A DNA stretch of 64,000 nucleotides. It comes from Blastococcus capsensis (GTDB lineage Bacteria; Actinomycetota; Actinomycetes; Mycobacteriales; Geodermatophilaceae). Both the position numbers and the translations under genes were made by a program. Location of the stretch: contig NZ_JASNNW010000005.1 of NCBI RefSeq assembly GCF_030165005.1, forward strand, positions 1 to 64,000, read 5' to 3'. The notes below the pieces were generated by a model. That model was not told the DNA's origin and ran no database searches. It saw only the letters and a program-made list of their open reading frames with translations. This document shows, one piece after another, positions 54,069-63,572 of the stretch. Within the stretch, counting starts at the first letter, position 1. Every line of letters starts with the position of its first letter.

Positions 54069-55480
54069 CCGACGCCGTCGTGGTCGGCAGCGGGCCCAAC
54101 GGGCTCGCTGCCGCCCTCACGCTCGCCGCCGCCGGCGTCACCGTCACCGTGCTCGAGGCCTCGGACACGGTGGGCGGTGGTGCCCGCAGCGGCGCGTTCA
54201 CCCTGCCCGGCCTCGTCCACGACGGGTGCTCCGGCTTCCACCCCCTGGCCGTGGACACGCCCTTCTCCCGGCGGTTCGACCTGGCCGCGCACGGCCTGAC
54301 CTGGCGCTGGGCGGACATCGAGTACGCCCATCCGCTGGACGGGGGCCGCGGAGCGGCCGCCTGGCGATCGGTCGAGCGGACGGCCGAGGGCCTGGGCGCG
54401 GACGGACGGCGCTGGCAGCGTCTGTTCGGTCCGCTCACCCGCGGCTTCGGCGACATCGCCGAGGACTTCCTGCAGCCGATGCTGCACCTTCCGGAGCACC
54501 CGGTGAAGCTGGCCCGGTTCGGTGCCTACAGCATGCTGCCGGCCCAGGTGCTCGCGCGACGCTGGTCGACGCCGGAAGCCCGCGCCCTCTTCGCCGGGGT
54601 CGCGACGCACGCCTTCCGGCCGCTGACCTCGCCGGGCTCCTCGGCGATCGGGGTGGCGCTCGGCACCGCCGCGCACCGCTACGGCTGGCCTGTGGCCGAG
54701 GGCGGCTCGGGGTCGATCACCGACGCCGTCATGGGTCTGCTGGCGAAGCACGGCGTCACGGTGGAGACCGGGGTGACCGTCGGCTCGCTGGACGAGCTCG
54801 GCTCTCCCGACATCGTCATGCTCGACGTGGCTCCCGCCGCCGCGGTGCGCATCGCGGGGGACCGGATGCCGCGGCGCATCGCCCGCGCGCTGACGCGGTA
54901 CCGCCACGGCCCCGGGTCGTTCAAGGTGGAGTTCGCGGTCCAGGGCGGCGTCCCCTGGACGCACGAGGAGTCCCGGCGAGCGGGCACCGTGCACGTCGGG
55001 GGCACCCTCGAGGAGATCGCCGCCGCGGAGAAGGACATCCAGCACGGCCGCATGCCCGAACGGCCGTTCGTCCTGGTCGGGCAGCAGTACGTCGCCGACC
55101 CGACGCGGTCGTCAGGAGACGTGCACCCCCTGTACACCTACGCCCACGTGCCGGCGGGCTGGACCGGTGATGCGACCACCGCCATCGAGCGCCAGATCGA
55201 GCGGTTCGCGCCCGGCTTCCGCGACCGCATCCTCGCCCGCGACGTGTGGTCGACCACCGCGATGGAGCAGCACAACGCCAACTACGTCGCCGGGGACATC
55301 GTCACCGGCGCCAACGACCCCCTGCAGCTGGTGTTCCGTCCGCGGGTCGCCCTCGACCCCTACACCGTCGGCGTCGACGGGGTGTACCTCTGCTCGGCCG
55401 CCACCCCGCCCGGTGCCGGAGCGCACGGCATGTGCGGCTACAACGCCGCCCGGTCCGCGCTCCAGCGGATCGCTTCCTGA
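54065..55480 (+). CDS. phytoene desaturase-like FAD-dependent oxidoreductase
   Basis: 471 residues. The N-terminal dinucleotide fold is VVVGSGPNGLAAALTLAAAGVTVTVLEASDTVGGGARSG. WPVAEGGSGSITDAVMGLLAKHGVTVETG and the C-terminal GVYLCSAATPPGAGAHGMCGYNAA complete the CrtI/NAD(P)-binding amine oxidase-like pattern. No carotenoid genes are nearby, so a carotenoid role is doubtful; an acyl or terpenoid substrate delivered by the neighbours is possible. The ATG overlaps the DUF3556 stop. Confidence 0.86.
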   Translation: MTDAVVVGSGPNGLAAALTLAAAGVTVTVLEASDTVGGGARSGAFTLPGLVHDGCSGFHPLAVDTPFSRRFDLAAHGLTWRWADIEYAHPLDGGRGAAAWRSVERTAEGLGADGRRWQRLFGPLTRGFGDIAEDFLQPMLHLPEHPVKLARFGAYSMLPAQVLARRWSTPEARALFAGVATHAFRPLTSPGSSAIGVALGTAAHRYGWPVAEGGSGSITDAVMGLLAKHGVTVETGVTVGSLDELGSPDIVMLDVAPAAAVRIAGDRMPRRIARALTRYRHGPGSFKVEFAVQGGVPWTHEESRRAGTVHVGGTLEEIAAAEKDIQHGRMPERPFVLVGQQYVADPTRSSGDVHPLYTYAHVPAGWTGDATTAIERQIERFAPGFRDRILARDVWSTTAMEQHNANYVAGDIVTGANDPLQLVFRPRVALDPYTVGVDGVYLCSAATPPGAGAHGMCGYNAARSALQRIAS

Positions 55481-55489
55481 GCCGCCGGC

Positions 55490-56815
55490 GTGATGAGCGC
55501 GGGAACGGAGCAGCGGAGCGGCGCCGGTGACACCGGGAGCGACCGCATCCTGGCGCTGGTGTCGGAGGCGGCCCAGCGGCTGGATCGGCGGCAGCCCCGG
55601 ATCGCGCGGGACATGAGCGACCTGATCCTCCGGCACATCCGCTCCCTGGACGTCGACCCGCAGTTCCTCGAACTGCTCCGGGCCAGCGTGGACGCCAACA
55701 CCAAGACGCTCACGCACATCCTGATCAACCACATCCCGATCGAGCACCTGCAGCCCACGACCGCGGCCGTGGAGTACGCGCTGCGCCTGGCTCAGCGCGA
55801 GGTTCCCGCGAACTCCCTGGTCCGCGCCTACAGCGTCGGGAAGGACGACTTCATCGAGCAGATGTTCCCCGACGTCGCGGCCCTGGACTGCTCTGCCGAG
55901 GAGAAGTTCGAGGTCCTGCACCACATGGCCACGGTGGTCGGCCGGTACATCGACTGGATCTCGCAGTACGTGTTCGAGGCGTACGAGAAGGAACGCGAGC
56001 GCTGGTTGAGCACGCAGGGGACCGTCCGCGCCGCGCTGATCCACGACGTGCTGGCCCAGCAGAAGGTGGCGCCCGCGCACTTCGAGCGGGAGACCGGCTA
56101 CCGCCTGTCCGTCCACCACCTCGGCATGATCATCTGGTCGGTCGACGCCGCGCCCGCGCCCGACGAGCTCCGGTTGCTGACCTCGGTGGTGTCCAAGGTC
56201 GCCGCGGGGGCCGGCTGTTCCGGCGCGCCCCTAGTGACGGCGGTCGACCGCGTGACCGCCTGGGCGTGGCTGCCCTTCCGCGTCCGGCCGACCGAGGTGG
56301 ACACGGCGCAGATCTGCCGACTGGTCGAGCAGACGCGGAACTGCCGGGCGACCCTGGGGCTGTCCGGTTCCGGGGTGGCCGGTTTCCGGCGTACCCACGC
56401 ACAGGCCCAGGCCGCCCGCCGGCTCGCGGTGGCGTCGGGTGAGGCCACGCCGGTGATGGGCTTCGGGGACGAGGGCGTTGCCATCACCTCGATGCTGGCC
56501 GGCGATCTCGACTCCGGCCGCGCCTGGATCTCGGAGGTCCTCGGGGAGCTCGCGCGGGACAACGACGGTGCCAGGGTGCTCCGCGAGACGCTGCGCGTCT
56601 TCTACCTCACCGGGGAGAACTACACGGACACGGCGGAGATCATGCGGCTGCACCGCAACACCGTGAAGTACCGCGTGTCCCGGGCCCTCGAGCTGCGGGA
56701 CGGCCCGACGCGCTCGCACCGGGTCGATCTGGCGGTGGCCCTCAACGCCTGTCACTTCCTGGGCTCCGCCGTCCTGGCAGGCCCCGATCCGCAGGCACCG
56801 GTGACCACCCGCTGA
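55490..56815 (+). CDS. PucR/CdaR-type transcriptional regulator
   Basis: 441 residues. The N-terminal ~170 residues are helical (IARDMSDLILRHIRSLDVDPQFLELLRASVDANTKTL), a GGDEF-like middle follows, and the C-terminal PucR helix-turn-helix is clear: VLRETLRVFYLTGENYTDTAEIMRLHRNTVKYRVSRALEL. It follows the oxidoreductase by nine bases, so it probably controls this unit. Start GTG 55490 or ATG 55493. It converges with the LON-domain gene, only three bases apart. Confidence 0.85.
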   Translation: MMSAGTEQRSGAGDTGSDRILALVSEAAQRLDRRQPRIARDMSDLILRHIRSLDVDPQFLELLRASVDANTKTLTHILINHIPIEHLQPTTAAVEYALRLAQREVPANSLVRAYSVGKDDFIEQMFPDVAALDCSAEEKFEVLHHMATVVGRYIDWISQYVFEAYEKERERWLSTQGTVRAALIHDVLAQQKVAPAHFERETGYRLSVHHLGMIIWSVDAAPAPDELRLLTSVVSKVAAGAGCSGAPLVTAVDRVTAWAWLPFRVRPTEVDTAQICRLVEQTRNCRATLGLSGSGVAGFRRTHAQAQAARRLAVASGEATPVMGFGDEGVAITSMLAGDLDSGRAWISEVLGELARDNDGARVLRETLRVFYLTGENYTDTAEIMRLHRNTVKYRVSRALELRDGPTRSHRVDLAVALNACHFLGSAVLAGPDPQAPVTTR

Positions 56816-56818
56816 GGG

Positions 56819-57619
56819 TCAGTTCACCGTCATCGGGCTGGAGAACTGCTGCAACGGGGCGGGCACCGCGCCGAGGGTCTGCAGCAGGGTCAGCTCACGG
56901 CGCAGCAGCCGTGACTCCGCGGCCAGCCGCCGGCGGGTCGCGGACTCGGCGAGCAGGGCCTGCCGGTCCTCCGTGGTGAGCAGGGCGGAGGAGGCCACCA
57001 GCCACGACAGCGCGGTCGGGTCGTCGGCGGCCGCGGCCAGCCGGACCGCCGCTTCCGCACCGTCGCCGTGCGTGCCGGCGCCCAGGGCTGCCACCTCCGC
57101 GACGTACCGGGTGAACAGGTTGCCCACCCCGCGGGCCAGGACGCCGAGGGATCCACGGGCGACCGACGCGGCGACGTCGTCGGTCGGCGGTATGTCCGCG
57201 CCCGGCCCGTCGGTGACCGCCTCCGCGTCGCCGGCGGCCTCCTCGGCGGCCTCCTCGTCGGCCAGCCACTCCACCTCCGCCTGCAGGTAGGGCGGGTCCT
57301 CGCCCACGACCACGTCGAGCAGCCGGAAGCGCTCACCGCCCACGGTGACGATGCGGAAGCCCCCGTCGGGCTGGGGCTGGACCCGCCGCAGCCGGGCGGC
57401 GCACCCGATGTCGTACAGCGCCGCCGCGGGCGCCACCCGCTCCACCTCCCAGCCCTGCCGGATGGCCACCACACCGAAGAAGCGGCGGTCGTCCTGCTCG
57501 GGCAGGCTCATCAGGTCGCGCATCAGCCGGCGGTACCGCGGCTCGAAGATCTGCAGGGGGAGGACCACCCCGGGGAACAGCGGCCTGCCCAGCGGGAACA
57601 GCGGGATCAGCTCACCCAT
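56819..57619 (-). CDS. LON substrate-binding domain protein
   Basis: 266 residues. [36 protein letters not shown] is the start of a Lon N-terminal (PUA-like) domain. There is no AAA+ or protease domain, so it is a free-standing member. An acidic insert (about 125-155) and a helical C-terminus follow. ATG 57619 lies 7 bases after TACGCT (57627-57632, complement), a leaderless pattern. It is divergent from hisD. Role unknown, perhaps substrate recognition. Confidence 0.85.
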   Translation of the reverse strand: MGELIPLFPLGRPLFPGVVLPLQIFEPRYRRLMRDLMSLPEQDDRRFFGVVAIRQGWEVERVAPAAALYDIGCAARLRRVQPQPDGGFRIVTVGGERFRLLDVVVGEDPPYLQAEVEWLADEEAAEEAAGDAEAVTDGPGADIPPTDDVAASVARGSLGVLARGVGNLFTRYVAEVAALGAGTHGDGAEAAVRLAAAADDPTALSWLVASSALLTTEDRQALLAESATRRRLAAESRLLRRELTLLQTLGAVPAPLQQFSSPMTVN

Positions 57620-57626
57620 CCGGGCA

Positions 57627-57694
57627 AGCGTACGGCCCGCCTCTCGCCCGTCCTCCCGGGCGCTCCGGGGGCGGCGGGGCCCGCTGGCTACCCT
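57627..57694. promoter_or_regulatory. divergent promoters of the LON gene and hisD
   Basis: On the minus strand TACGCT (57627-57632) precedes the LON ATG by 7 bases. On the plus strand TACCCT (57689-57694) is a -10 candidate that gives hisD a ~42-base leader containing GGAGG. Confidence 0.5.
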
Positions 57695-57742
57695 GAGGTG
57701 CCCGCACCGCTCCCTCCCGCCGACCACCCCGGAGGCAACCCC

Positions 57743-59047
57743 GTGCTCGCCCGCATCGACCTGCGCGGATCCGCGCTGCCCGGCGTCCGCGAGCTGGCCA
57801 GCCTGCTGCCGCGTGCCGCCACCGACATCGACTCGGTGCTGGCCACGGTCCGGCCGCTGTGCGAGGACGTGCGGATCCGCGGCGCCCAGGCGGTGCGGGA
57901 GATCACCGCCCGTCTCGACGGCGTGGACGCCGAGGACTTCGCCGTTCCGCAGGAGGCGCTGGACCGGGCCCTGGCCGAGTGCGACCCGACGCTGCGCGTG
58001 GCGCTCGAGGAGGCCATCGCCCGGGTGCGCAGCGTGCACGCCGACCAGCGGCGCACCGACGTGACCACCCAGGTCGTCGCCGGCGGCACCGTCACCGAGC
58101 GCTGGCTGCCGGTCCGTCGCGTCGGGCTCTACGTTCCCGGCGGGCTGGCGCCGCTGCTGTCCAGCGTCGTGATGAACGTGGTGCCCGCCCAGATCGCCGG
58201 TGTCGAGTCGATCGCCGTCGCCTCTCCACCGCAGCGCGACCACGGTGGCCTGCCCGACCCCGGCGTGCTCGCCGCCTGCGCCCTGCTGGGCGTCACCGAG
58301 GTCTACGCCGTCGGCGGGGCACAGGCCGTCGCCGTCTTCGGGTACGGCGCCGGGTCCTGCGAGCCGGTGGACATGGTCACCGGACCCGGGAACGTCTACG
58401 TGACCGCGGCCAAGCGGCTGCTGCGCGGCCTCATCGGCATCGACTCGGAGGCCGGCCCCACCGAGGTGGCGATCCTCGCCGACGACTCGGCCGACCCCGC
58501 GCACGTGGCCGCCGACCTGATCAGCCAGGCCGAGCACGACCCGCTGGCCGGCGCGGTCCTGGTGACGCCGAGCGAGGAGCTCGCCGATGCCGTGCTGGCG
58601 CTGGTTCCCGGTCAGGTCACGGCCACCAAGCATTCCGAGCGGATCACCACCGCGCTCGACGGCAGCCAGTCGGGGATCGTGCTGGTCGACGACCTGGAGG
58701 CCGGGCTGCGCGTCGTCGACGCCTACGCCGCCGAGCACCTGGAGATCCAGACCCGGAACGCGCGGGAGCTGGCCCTGCGGGTCCGCAACGCCGGCGCGAT
58801 CTTCGTCGGCGCCTGGTCGCCGGTCTCCCTGGGTGACTACTGCGCCGGGTCCAACCACGTGCTGCCCACCGGCGGCTGCGCGCGGTTCTCCAGCGGGCTG
58901 TCCGTCCAGTCGTTCCTGCGCGGCATCCACGTCGTCGAGTACGACGAGCAGGCGCTGGCCGGCGTCGCGGCCCACATCGACGCCCTGGCCGGGGCCGAGG
59001 ACCTCCCGGCGCACGCCGCCGCGGTGCGGATCCGGCAGCGCCCGTGA
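57743..59047 (+). CDS. hisD: histidinol dehydrogenase
   Basis: 434 residues. [74 protein letters not shown] and AEHLEIQT are HisD signatures with the zinc and catalytic residues. It performs the last two oxidations of histidine synthesis. GTG 57743 has GGAGG (57731-57735) upstream. It overlaps hisC by 4 bases (GTGA). Confidence 0.97.
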   Translation: MLARIDLRGSALPGVRELASLLPRAATDIDSVLATVRPLCEDVRIRGAQAVREITARLDGVDAEDFAVPQEALDRALAECDPTLRVALEEAIARVRSVHADQRRTDVTTQVVAGGTVTERWLPVRRVGLYVPGGLAPLLSSVVMNVVPAQIAGVESIAVASPPQRDHGGLPDPGVLAACALLGVTEVYAVGGAQAVAVFGYGAGSCEPVDMVTGPGNVYVTAAKRLLRGLIGIDSEAGPTEVAILADDSADPAHVAADLISQAEHDPLAGAVLVTPSEELADAVLALVPGQVTATKHSERITTALDGSQSGIVLVDDLEAGLRVVDAYAAEHLEIQTRNARELALRVRNAGAIFVGAWSPVSLGDYCAGSNHVLPTGGCARFSSGLSVQSFLRGIHVVEYDEQALAGVAAHIDALAGAEDLPAHAAAVRIRQRP

Positions 59048-60150
59048 CGTCGCTCGAGGACCTCCCGCTACGGCCCGAGCTGCGCGGTCGCACGCCCTAC
59101 GGCGCCCCCCAGCTCCCGGCCCGGCACCGGCTCAACACCAACGAGAACCCGCACCCTCTCCCGGCCGAGCTGCTCGCCGACCTCGGCGCGGCACTGGGGC
59201 GGGCCGCCCTGGAGCTGAACCGGTATCCCGACCGCGATGCCGTGGACCTGCGCGCGGACCTCGCCACCTACCTGACCCGAACCAGCGGGGAGGCGATCGG
59301 CGCCGCGCAGGTGTGGGCGGCCAACGGGTCCAACGAGGTCCTGCAGCAGCTCCTGCAGGCGTTCGGGGGAGCGGGGCGCACCGCGCTGGGCTTCACCCCG
59401 TCGTACTCGATGCACCCGATCATCTCGGCCGGCACCGGCACGGGCTGGGTCGACGGCCACCGGGCGGCCGACTTCACCATCGACCCCTCGGCCGCGGTGG
59501 CGCAGGTACGGGAGAGCGCTCCCGACGTCGTGTTCGTGACCAGCCCGAACAACCCCACCGGCACCGCGGTCGCGCTGGAGACCATCACCGACATCTACGA
59601 CGCCACCGCCGGCGTCGTCGTCGTCGACGAGGCGTACACGGAGTTCGCCCGCACCGGCACGCGGTCCGCGCTGACCCTGCTGCCGGGCCGGCCCCGGCTG
59701 ATCGTGAGCCGGACGATGAGCAAGGCCTTCGGCATGGCCGGGCTCCGGCTGGGCTACCTGGCCGCCGACGAGGCCGTCGTCGACGCCCTGCAGCTGGTCC
59801 GGCTGCCGTACCACCTGAGCTCGCTCACCCAGGCAGCGGCACGGGCGGCGCTGGCCCACACCGACGCCCTCCTGGCCACCGTCGACGCCGTGAAGGCCCA
59901 GCGCGACCGCATCGTCGTCGCCCTGCCGGACCTGGGGCTGACCAGCGTGCCCAGCGACGCGAACTTCGTGCTCTTCGGGCACTTCGCCGACGCGCCTGCG
60001 GCGTGGCAGGCCCTCCTGGACCGCGGTGTCCTGGTCCGTGACGTGGGGCTGCCGGGCTGGCTGCGGGTCACCGCCGGCACCGAGCAGGAGACGGCTGCTT
60101 TCCTCACGGCCTTGGCGGCTGTTGTCGCGGAGCACGGTGGCCGGACCTGA
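59044..60150 (+). CDS. hisC: histidinol-phosphate aminotransferase
   Basis: 368 residues. [47 protein letters not shown] and the PLP lysine in [18 protein letters not shown] mark HisC. GTG 59044 overlaps the hisD stop, so the two are coupled. hisB follows after 79 bases with a possible extra promoter. Confidence 0.96.
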   Translation: MTSLEDLPLRPELRGRTPYGAPQLPARHRLNTNENPHPLPAELLADLGAALGRAALELNRYPDRDAVDLRADLATYLTRTSGEAIGAAQVWAANGSNEVLQQLLQAFGGAGRTALGFTPSYSMHPIISAGTGTGWVDGHRAADFTIDPSAAVAQVRESAPDVVFVTSPNNPTGTAVALETITDIYDATAGVVVVDEAYTEFARTGTRSALTLLPGRPRLIVSRTMSKAFGMAGLRLGYLAADEAVVDALQLVRLPYHLSSLTQAAARAALAHTDALLATVDAVKAQRDRIVVALPDLGLTSVPSDANFVLFGHFADAPAAWQALLDRGVLVRDVGLPGWLRVTAGTEQETAAFLTALAAVVAEHGGRT

Positions 60151-60229
60151 CGGCCGCGTACTTGCTTCCGGCCACCACCCCGGGTGAGGTCGCGCCGGCC
60201 CACCGCACGACTCTGGGAGACTGACGCCC

Positions 60230-60826
60230 ATGACCCGCACCGCACGCGTCGAGCGACAGACCAACGAGACCAAGCTCGTGGTCGAGCTCGACCTCGACGG
60301 CACCGGCACCAGCTCGATCAGCACGGGCGTGGGGTTCTACGACCACATGCTCACGGCGCTGTCCAAGCACAGCGGCATCGACCTCACCGTGCAGGCCGAC
60401 GGCGATCTGCACATCGACGCCCACCACACGGTCGAGGACGTCGCCATCGCGCTGGGCCAGGCCTTCGCCCAGGCGCTGGGGGACAAGCGGGGCATCACCC
60501 GCTACGGCGACGCCACGATCCCGATGGACGAGGTGCTCGCGCAGGCCGCGGTCGACCTCTCCGGCCGGCCGTACTTCGTGCACGCCGAGCCCGAGGACAT
60601 GACGCCGATGATCGGGCCGGACTACCCGACCAGTCTGACCAGGCACGTGCTGGAGTCCTTCGCCTTCAACGCGCGGATCAGCCTGCACGTGCGCGTCCTC
60701 TACGCCGGCCGGGACGCCCACCACATCGTCGAGGGGCAGTTCAAGGCGCTGGCCCGGGCGCTGCGGGCCGCGGTCGCCATCGACCCGCGGGTCACCGACG
60801 TGCCCTCCACCAAGGGCGCGCTGTAA
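60230..60826 (+). CDS. hisB: imidazoleglycerol-phosphate dehydratase
   Basis: 198 residues, the stand-alone dehydratase without a phosphatase domain. The two metal-binding His motifs [14 protein letters not shown] and [14 protein letters not shown], and later [18 protein letters not shown], are intact. ATG 60230 lies 7 bases after GAGACT (60217-60222), so it may be leaderless. Sixth step of histidine synthesis. A small membrane ORF follows 4 bases later. Confidence 0.97.
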   Translation: MTRTARVERQTNETKLVVELDLDGTGTSSISTGVGFYDHMLTALSKHSGIDLTVQADGDLHIDAHHTVEDVAIALGQAFAQALGDKRGITRYGDATIPMDEVLAQAAVDLSGRPYFVHAEPEDMTPMIGPDYPTSLTRHVLESFAFNARISLHVRVLYAGRDAHHIVEGQFKALARALRAAVAIDPRVTDVPSTKGAL

Positions 60827-60830
60827 CCCG

Positions 60831-61007
60831 GTGGACTTCGGTCTGGCCCTGGTCGTCCTGGGCGGGTTCCTGCTGGGCGGCGCGTGGAGCATCTGGCGGG
60901 CGGATTCCGACACCGCCGGGCGCACCGGACCGCAGGTCGTGTTCGCCGTCATCCTGCTGATCGCCGCCCTGCTGGCCACCGCCTCGGGCATCCTCCGGCT
61001 GGTGTGA
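60831..61007 (+). CDS. small two-span membrane protein in the his operon
   Basis: 58 residues, not recognised. From GTG 60831 it reads VDFGLALVVLGGFLLGGAWSIW (first span), a short polar turn RADSDTAGRTGPQ, then [23 protein letters not shown] (second span). It starts 4 bases after the hisB stop and its TGA overlaps a GTG in another frame, as in coupled genes. The two clean spans and the tight packing support a real gene, although the ribosome site is weak. A role linked to histidine synthesis is not evident. Confidence 0.65.
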   Translation: MDFGLALVVLGGFLLGGAWSIWRADSDTAGRTGPQVVFAVILLIAALLATASGILRLV

Positions 61008-61114
61008 GCCGCGCGGACGAGGCGCGCTTCCTCGGCCTGGTCACCGCCGACCGACCGTCCGGGCGGTGCTGGAGCGCGCCCCTGCGCTCGGCCTGGACGA
61101 CTGACGCCGCCTGA
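61004..61114 (+). CDS. very short coupled ORF before hisH
   Basis: 36 residues ([20 protein letters not shown], then [16 protein letters not shown]). Its GTG overlaps the TGA of the small membrane protein (GTGA). I do not recognise it; it could be a small peptide or simply open sequence. Low confidence. Confidence 0.25.
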   Translation: MSRADEARFLGLVTADRPSGRCWSAPLRSAWTTDAA

Positions 61115-61161
61115 CGGGAACACCCCGGGCCGGAAACGGGCTGATGGGTAGCGTGGCAGGC

Positions 61162-61800
61162 GTGAAGAAGGTGGCGGTGCTCGACTACGGCTCGGGCAAC
61201 CTGCGGTCGGTCGAGCGGGCGCTGACGCGGGTGGGTGCCGACGTGACGGTCACCTCCGACGCGCAGACCGCGCTGGACGCCGACGGGCTCCTCGTCCCGG
61301 GCGTGGGCGCGTTCGCCGCCTGCATGGCCGGCCTCGACGCGGTCGACGGCCGCCGCATCATCGACCGCCGGCTGGCCGGGGGGCGGCCCGTGCTGGGCAT
61401 CTGCGTCGGCATGCAGATCCTCTTCGAGCGGGGCGTGGAGCACGGCGTGGACGCCGAGGGCTGCGGCGAGTGGCCCGGTGTCGTCGCGGAGCTGGAGGCC
61501 CCGGTGCTGCCGCACATGGGCTGGAACACGGTCCAGGCCGCCCCGGGCAGCGCGCTGTTCGCGGGTATCGAGGACGAGCGCTTCTACTTCGTGCACTCCT
61601 ACGGCGTGCGGGAATTCCCGCTGGGCCAGGAGGGCGGCAGCACGCCGCTGGCCCCGCCGTTGGTCACCTGGGCGGAGCACGGCGACCGGTTCGTGGCCGG
61701 GGTGGAGAACGCGGCGCTCTCGGCCACCCAGTTCCACCCGGAGAAGAGCGGTGACGCCGGCGCCCAGCTGCTCACCAACTGGCTGGGCACGCTGAGCTGA
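61162..61800 (+). CDS. hisH: imidazole glycerol phosphate synthase, glutaminase subunit
   Basis: 212 residues. The class I glutamine amidotransferase triad is visible: Cys in [17 protein letters not shown], His and Glu in [29 protein letters not shown] opens it. With HisF it makes imidazole glycerol phosphate. GTG 61162 ([12 protein letters not shown]) lies 7 bases after TAGCGT (61149-61154), a leaderless pattern; ATG 61144 would overlap that hexamer. It converges with the SDR gene. Confidence 0.96.
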   Translation: MKKVAVLDYGSGNLRSVERALTRVGADVTVTSDAQTALDADGLLVPGVGAFAACMAGLDAVDGRRIIDRRLAGGRPVLGICVGMQILFERGVEHGVDAEGCGEWPGVVAELEAPVLPHMGWNTVQAAPGSALFAGIEDERFYFVHSYGVREFPLGQEGGSTPLAPPLVTWAEHGDRFVAGVENAALSATQFHPEKSGDAGAQLLTNWLGTLS

Positions 61801-61814
61801 CCGGCCGGCTCAGC
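61791..61814. terminator. bidirectional hairpin holding both stop codons
   Basis: GCTGAGC (61791-61797) pairs with GCTCAGC (61808-61814) around a 10-base loop. The hisH TGA (61798-61800) lies in the loop and the SDR stop (complement of 61810-61812) in the right arm, so the convergent genes share it. Confidence 0.55.
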
Positions 61815-62586
61815 TGCGCAGGTAGCTGGCCCCGTTGACGTCGATGATCGTGCCGGTGGAGAACCGGGCACCGGGCGAGGCGAGCCACAGCACGGCCGAC
61901 GCCACCTCCGCAGGTGCCGCGACCCGGCCGTAGGGCGACTGCGCGCGGACGGCGTCGCCGCCGGGGCCGTCGAGGATCTCCCGCGCCATCTCCGTCTGCA
62001 CGAAGCCCGGCGCGACGCTGCCCACGGTGATGCCGTGCGGGGCCAGCGCCTGGGCCATCGACTGGCCGAAGGCGTTGAGGCCGGCCTTCGCCGCCCCGTA
62101 GGCGGGGGTGTTCGGCTCGCCGCGGAAGGCGCCCCGGCTGGTCACGTTGACCACGGCGCCGCCCCCGGCCGCGACCAGGTGCGGCACGGCCCGGAAGGTC
62201 GCGTGCATGGCGCCGAGCAGGTTCACCTGGAGCGTCCGTGCCACGGTCGCCTGCCAGTCCTCCCACGACGTGGCCAGCGGCGGGTGCGCCGTGTAGACGC
62301 CGGCGTTGTTGACCAGCACCTGCAGTCCGCCCAGCGCGGCCGCGGCGTCGTCGACCATCCGGGCGACGGCGTCGGCGTCGGCCACGTCGGCCTGCACCAC
62401 CGTGTGCCCGTCGCCGGGCAGTTCGGCGGCGACCCGCTCGGCGGAGTCCCGGGAGCTGCCGAAGTGCACGGCGACCCGGTCGCCTCCGGCGGCGAAGGCG
62501 TGCGCGATGGCGCGGCCGATACCGCGGGAGGCGCCGGTCACCAGGACGGCGCGGGACACAGAGGGCTCGACCACCACGTCAGTCAA
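61810..62586 (-). CDS. short-chain dehydrogenase/reductase (FabG-like)
   Basis: 258 residues. The NAD(P) motif VTGASRGIGRAIAHAFAAGGDRVAVHFG (about residues 16-43), NNAGVY, and the catalytic Ser-Tyr-Lys in VNVTSRGAFRGEPNTPAYGAAKAGLNAF are intact. It ends GTIIDVNGASYLRS, the classic SDR tail. The start appears to be TTG 62586 with GAGG upstream; GTG 62577 is possible. It follows the nitroreductase gene by 21 bases in one minus-strand operon. Substrate unknown. Confidence 0.9.
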   Translation of the reverse strand: MTDVVVEPSVSRAVLVTGASRGIGRAIAHAFAAGGDRVAVHFGSSRDSAERVAAELPGDGHTVVQADVADADAVARMVDDAAAALGGLQVLVNNAGVYTAHPPLATSWEDWQATVARTLQVNLLGAMHATFRAVPHLVAAGGGAVVNVTSRGAFRGEPNTPAYGAAKAGLNAFGQSMAQALAPHGITVGSVAPGFVQTEMAREILDGPGGDAVRAQSPYGRVAAPAEVASAVLWLASPGARFSTGTIIDVNGASYLRS

Positions 62587-62607
62587 CCAGCCGACCTCGA
62601 GCGCCGT

Positions 62608-63252
62608 TCACCACCGGCCGCGGTGCACGACCTCGTCCAGGCCGCGCCGGCCGCGCCGCAGCGACGGGGACCGACGGTCGTCGGCGCCCGCGTAGCCGAA
62701 GGACAGGCAGCCCACCGGCCGGTACTCCGCGGGGACGCCGAACGCCGACCGGAAGGCGGGCAGCCGATCGGCCGGGACGCCGAAGAAGCAGGCCCCCAGG
62801 CCCTCGTCGACCGCGGTGAGCAGCATGAGCAGGCCGGCCATGCCGGCGTCGACGTCCCAGTAGGGCACCGGCCAGCGGGCCTCGTCGCGGTCGGTCCAGC
62901 CCTTGTCCGGTTCCGCGTAGCGGTCGAGGTAGGCGCTCTTGTTGGCCAGCGGCACGACGAGCAGGGGCGCCCGCCGCATGCGGGTCAGCCACCCGTCGGC
63001 GCTGGGCGGGTGGGCCGGCGCGCTGTTCGTGGTGGCCGCCCAGAACCGCTCCCGCTCCTCGGCCGTCTCGAGCACCAGGAACGCCCAGCCCTGGCTGAAG
63101 CCGGCCGACGGCGCGCGGATCGCATGCTCCAGCAGCCGCTCCCGCACCTCCGGCGGCACCGACCGGTCGGGGTCGTAGTCCCGGACCATGCGGCGGCGGC
63201 GGACGACCTCGGCGAACTCCACGGCGCTCACCCTGCCAGCGACGGTTGCCAT
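62608..63252 (-). CDS. nitroreductase family flavoprotein
   Basis: 214 residues. VRRRRMVRDYDPDRSVPPEVRERLLEHAIRAPSAGFSQGWAFLVLET is the FMN-binding N-terminus; VDAGMAGLLMLLTAVDEGLGACFFGVP and VGCLSFGYAGADD are further nitroreductase motifs. It probably reduces nitro or enone groups using NAD(P)H and FMN. ATG 63252; a GTG seven codons in is an alternative. It is divergent from the YefM-YoeB module. Confidence 0.87.
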   Translation of the reverse strand: MATVAGRVSAVEFAEVVRRRRMVRDYDPDRSVPPEVRERLLEHAIRAPSAGFSQGWAFLVLETAEERERFWAATTNSAPAHPPSADGWLTRMRRAPLLVVPLANKSAYLDRYAEPDKGWTDRDEARWPVPYWDVDAGMAGLLMLLTAVDEGLGACFFGVPADRLPAFRSAFGVPAEYRPVGCLSFGYAGADDRRSPSLRRGRRGLDEVVHRGRW

Positions 63253-63282
63253 GTCGTGGTGCTTGCCCGGCCGGACGTCGGG

Positions 63283-63302
63283 ACGTACAGTTTGCTGTAC
63301 GT
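63283..63302. promoter_or_regulatory. YefM operator palindrome
   Basis: ACGTACAG (63283-63290) and CTGTACGT (63295-63302) are perfect 8-base arms around TTTG. They lie 18 bases before the antitoxin start. YefM-type antitoxins are known to bind palindromes with a TGTAC core in their own promoter, so this is very likely the autoregulatory site. Confidence 0.7.
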
Positions 63303-63320
63303 CAGTCAGGAGGCCGTCGC

Positions 63321-63572
63321 GTGCGCACCATGACCTATTCGGAATCCCGTGCCCGATACGCGGAGACCCTCAACGCGGTCGTCGACGACCGCGAGGAGGT
63401 CATCATCACCCGAGCCGGGCGCGATCCGGTCGTCATGGTCGCCTTGGAGGACTACGAGTCCCTCAAGGAGACGGCTTATCTGCTGCGGAGCCCGGCCAAT
63501 GCCCGACGGCTGCTCTCGTCCATCGAGCGACTGGAGAACGGCGGAGGCACCGAGCGCGATCTCGCCGAGTGA
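63321..63572 (+). CDS. yefM: YefM/Phd-family antitoxin
   Basis: 83 residues: MTYSESRARYAETLNAVVDDREEVIITRAGRDPVVMVALEDYESLKETAYLLRSPANARRLLSSIERL is a full Phd/YefM domain with the toxin-binding C-terminal helix. GTG 63321 has a perfect AGGAGG (63308-63313) 7 bases upstream; ATG 63330 is the alternative. The stop overlaps the toxin start (GTGA). It neutralises YoeB and represses the operon through the palindrome upstream. Confidence 0.92.
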   Translation: MRTMTYSESRARYAETLNAVVDDREEVIITRAGRDPVVMVALEDYESLKETAYLLRSPANARRLLSSIERLENGGGTERDLAE

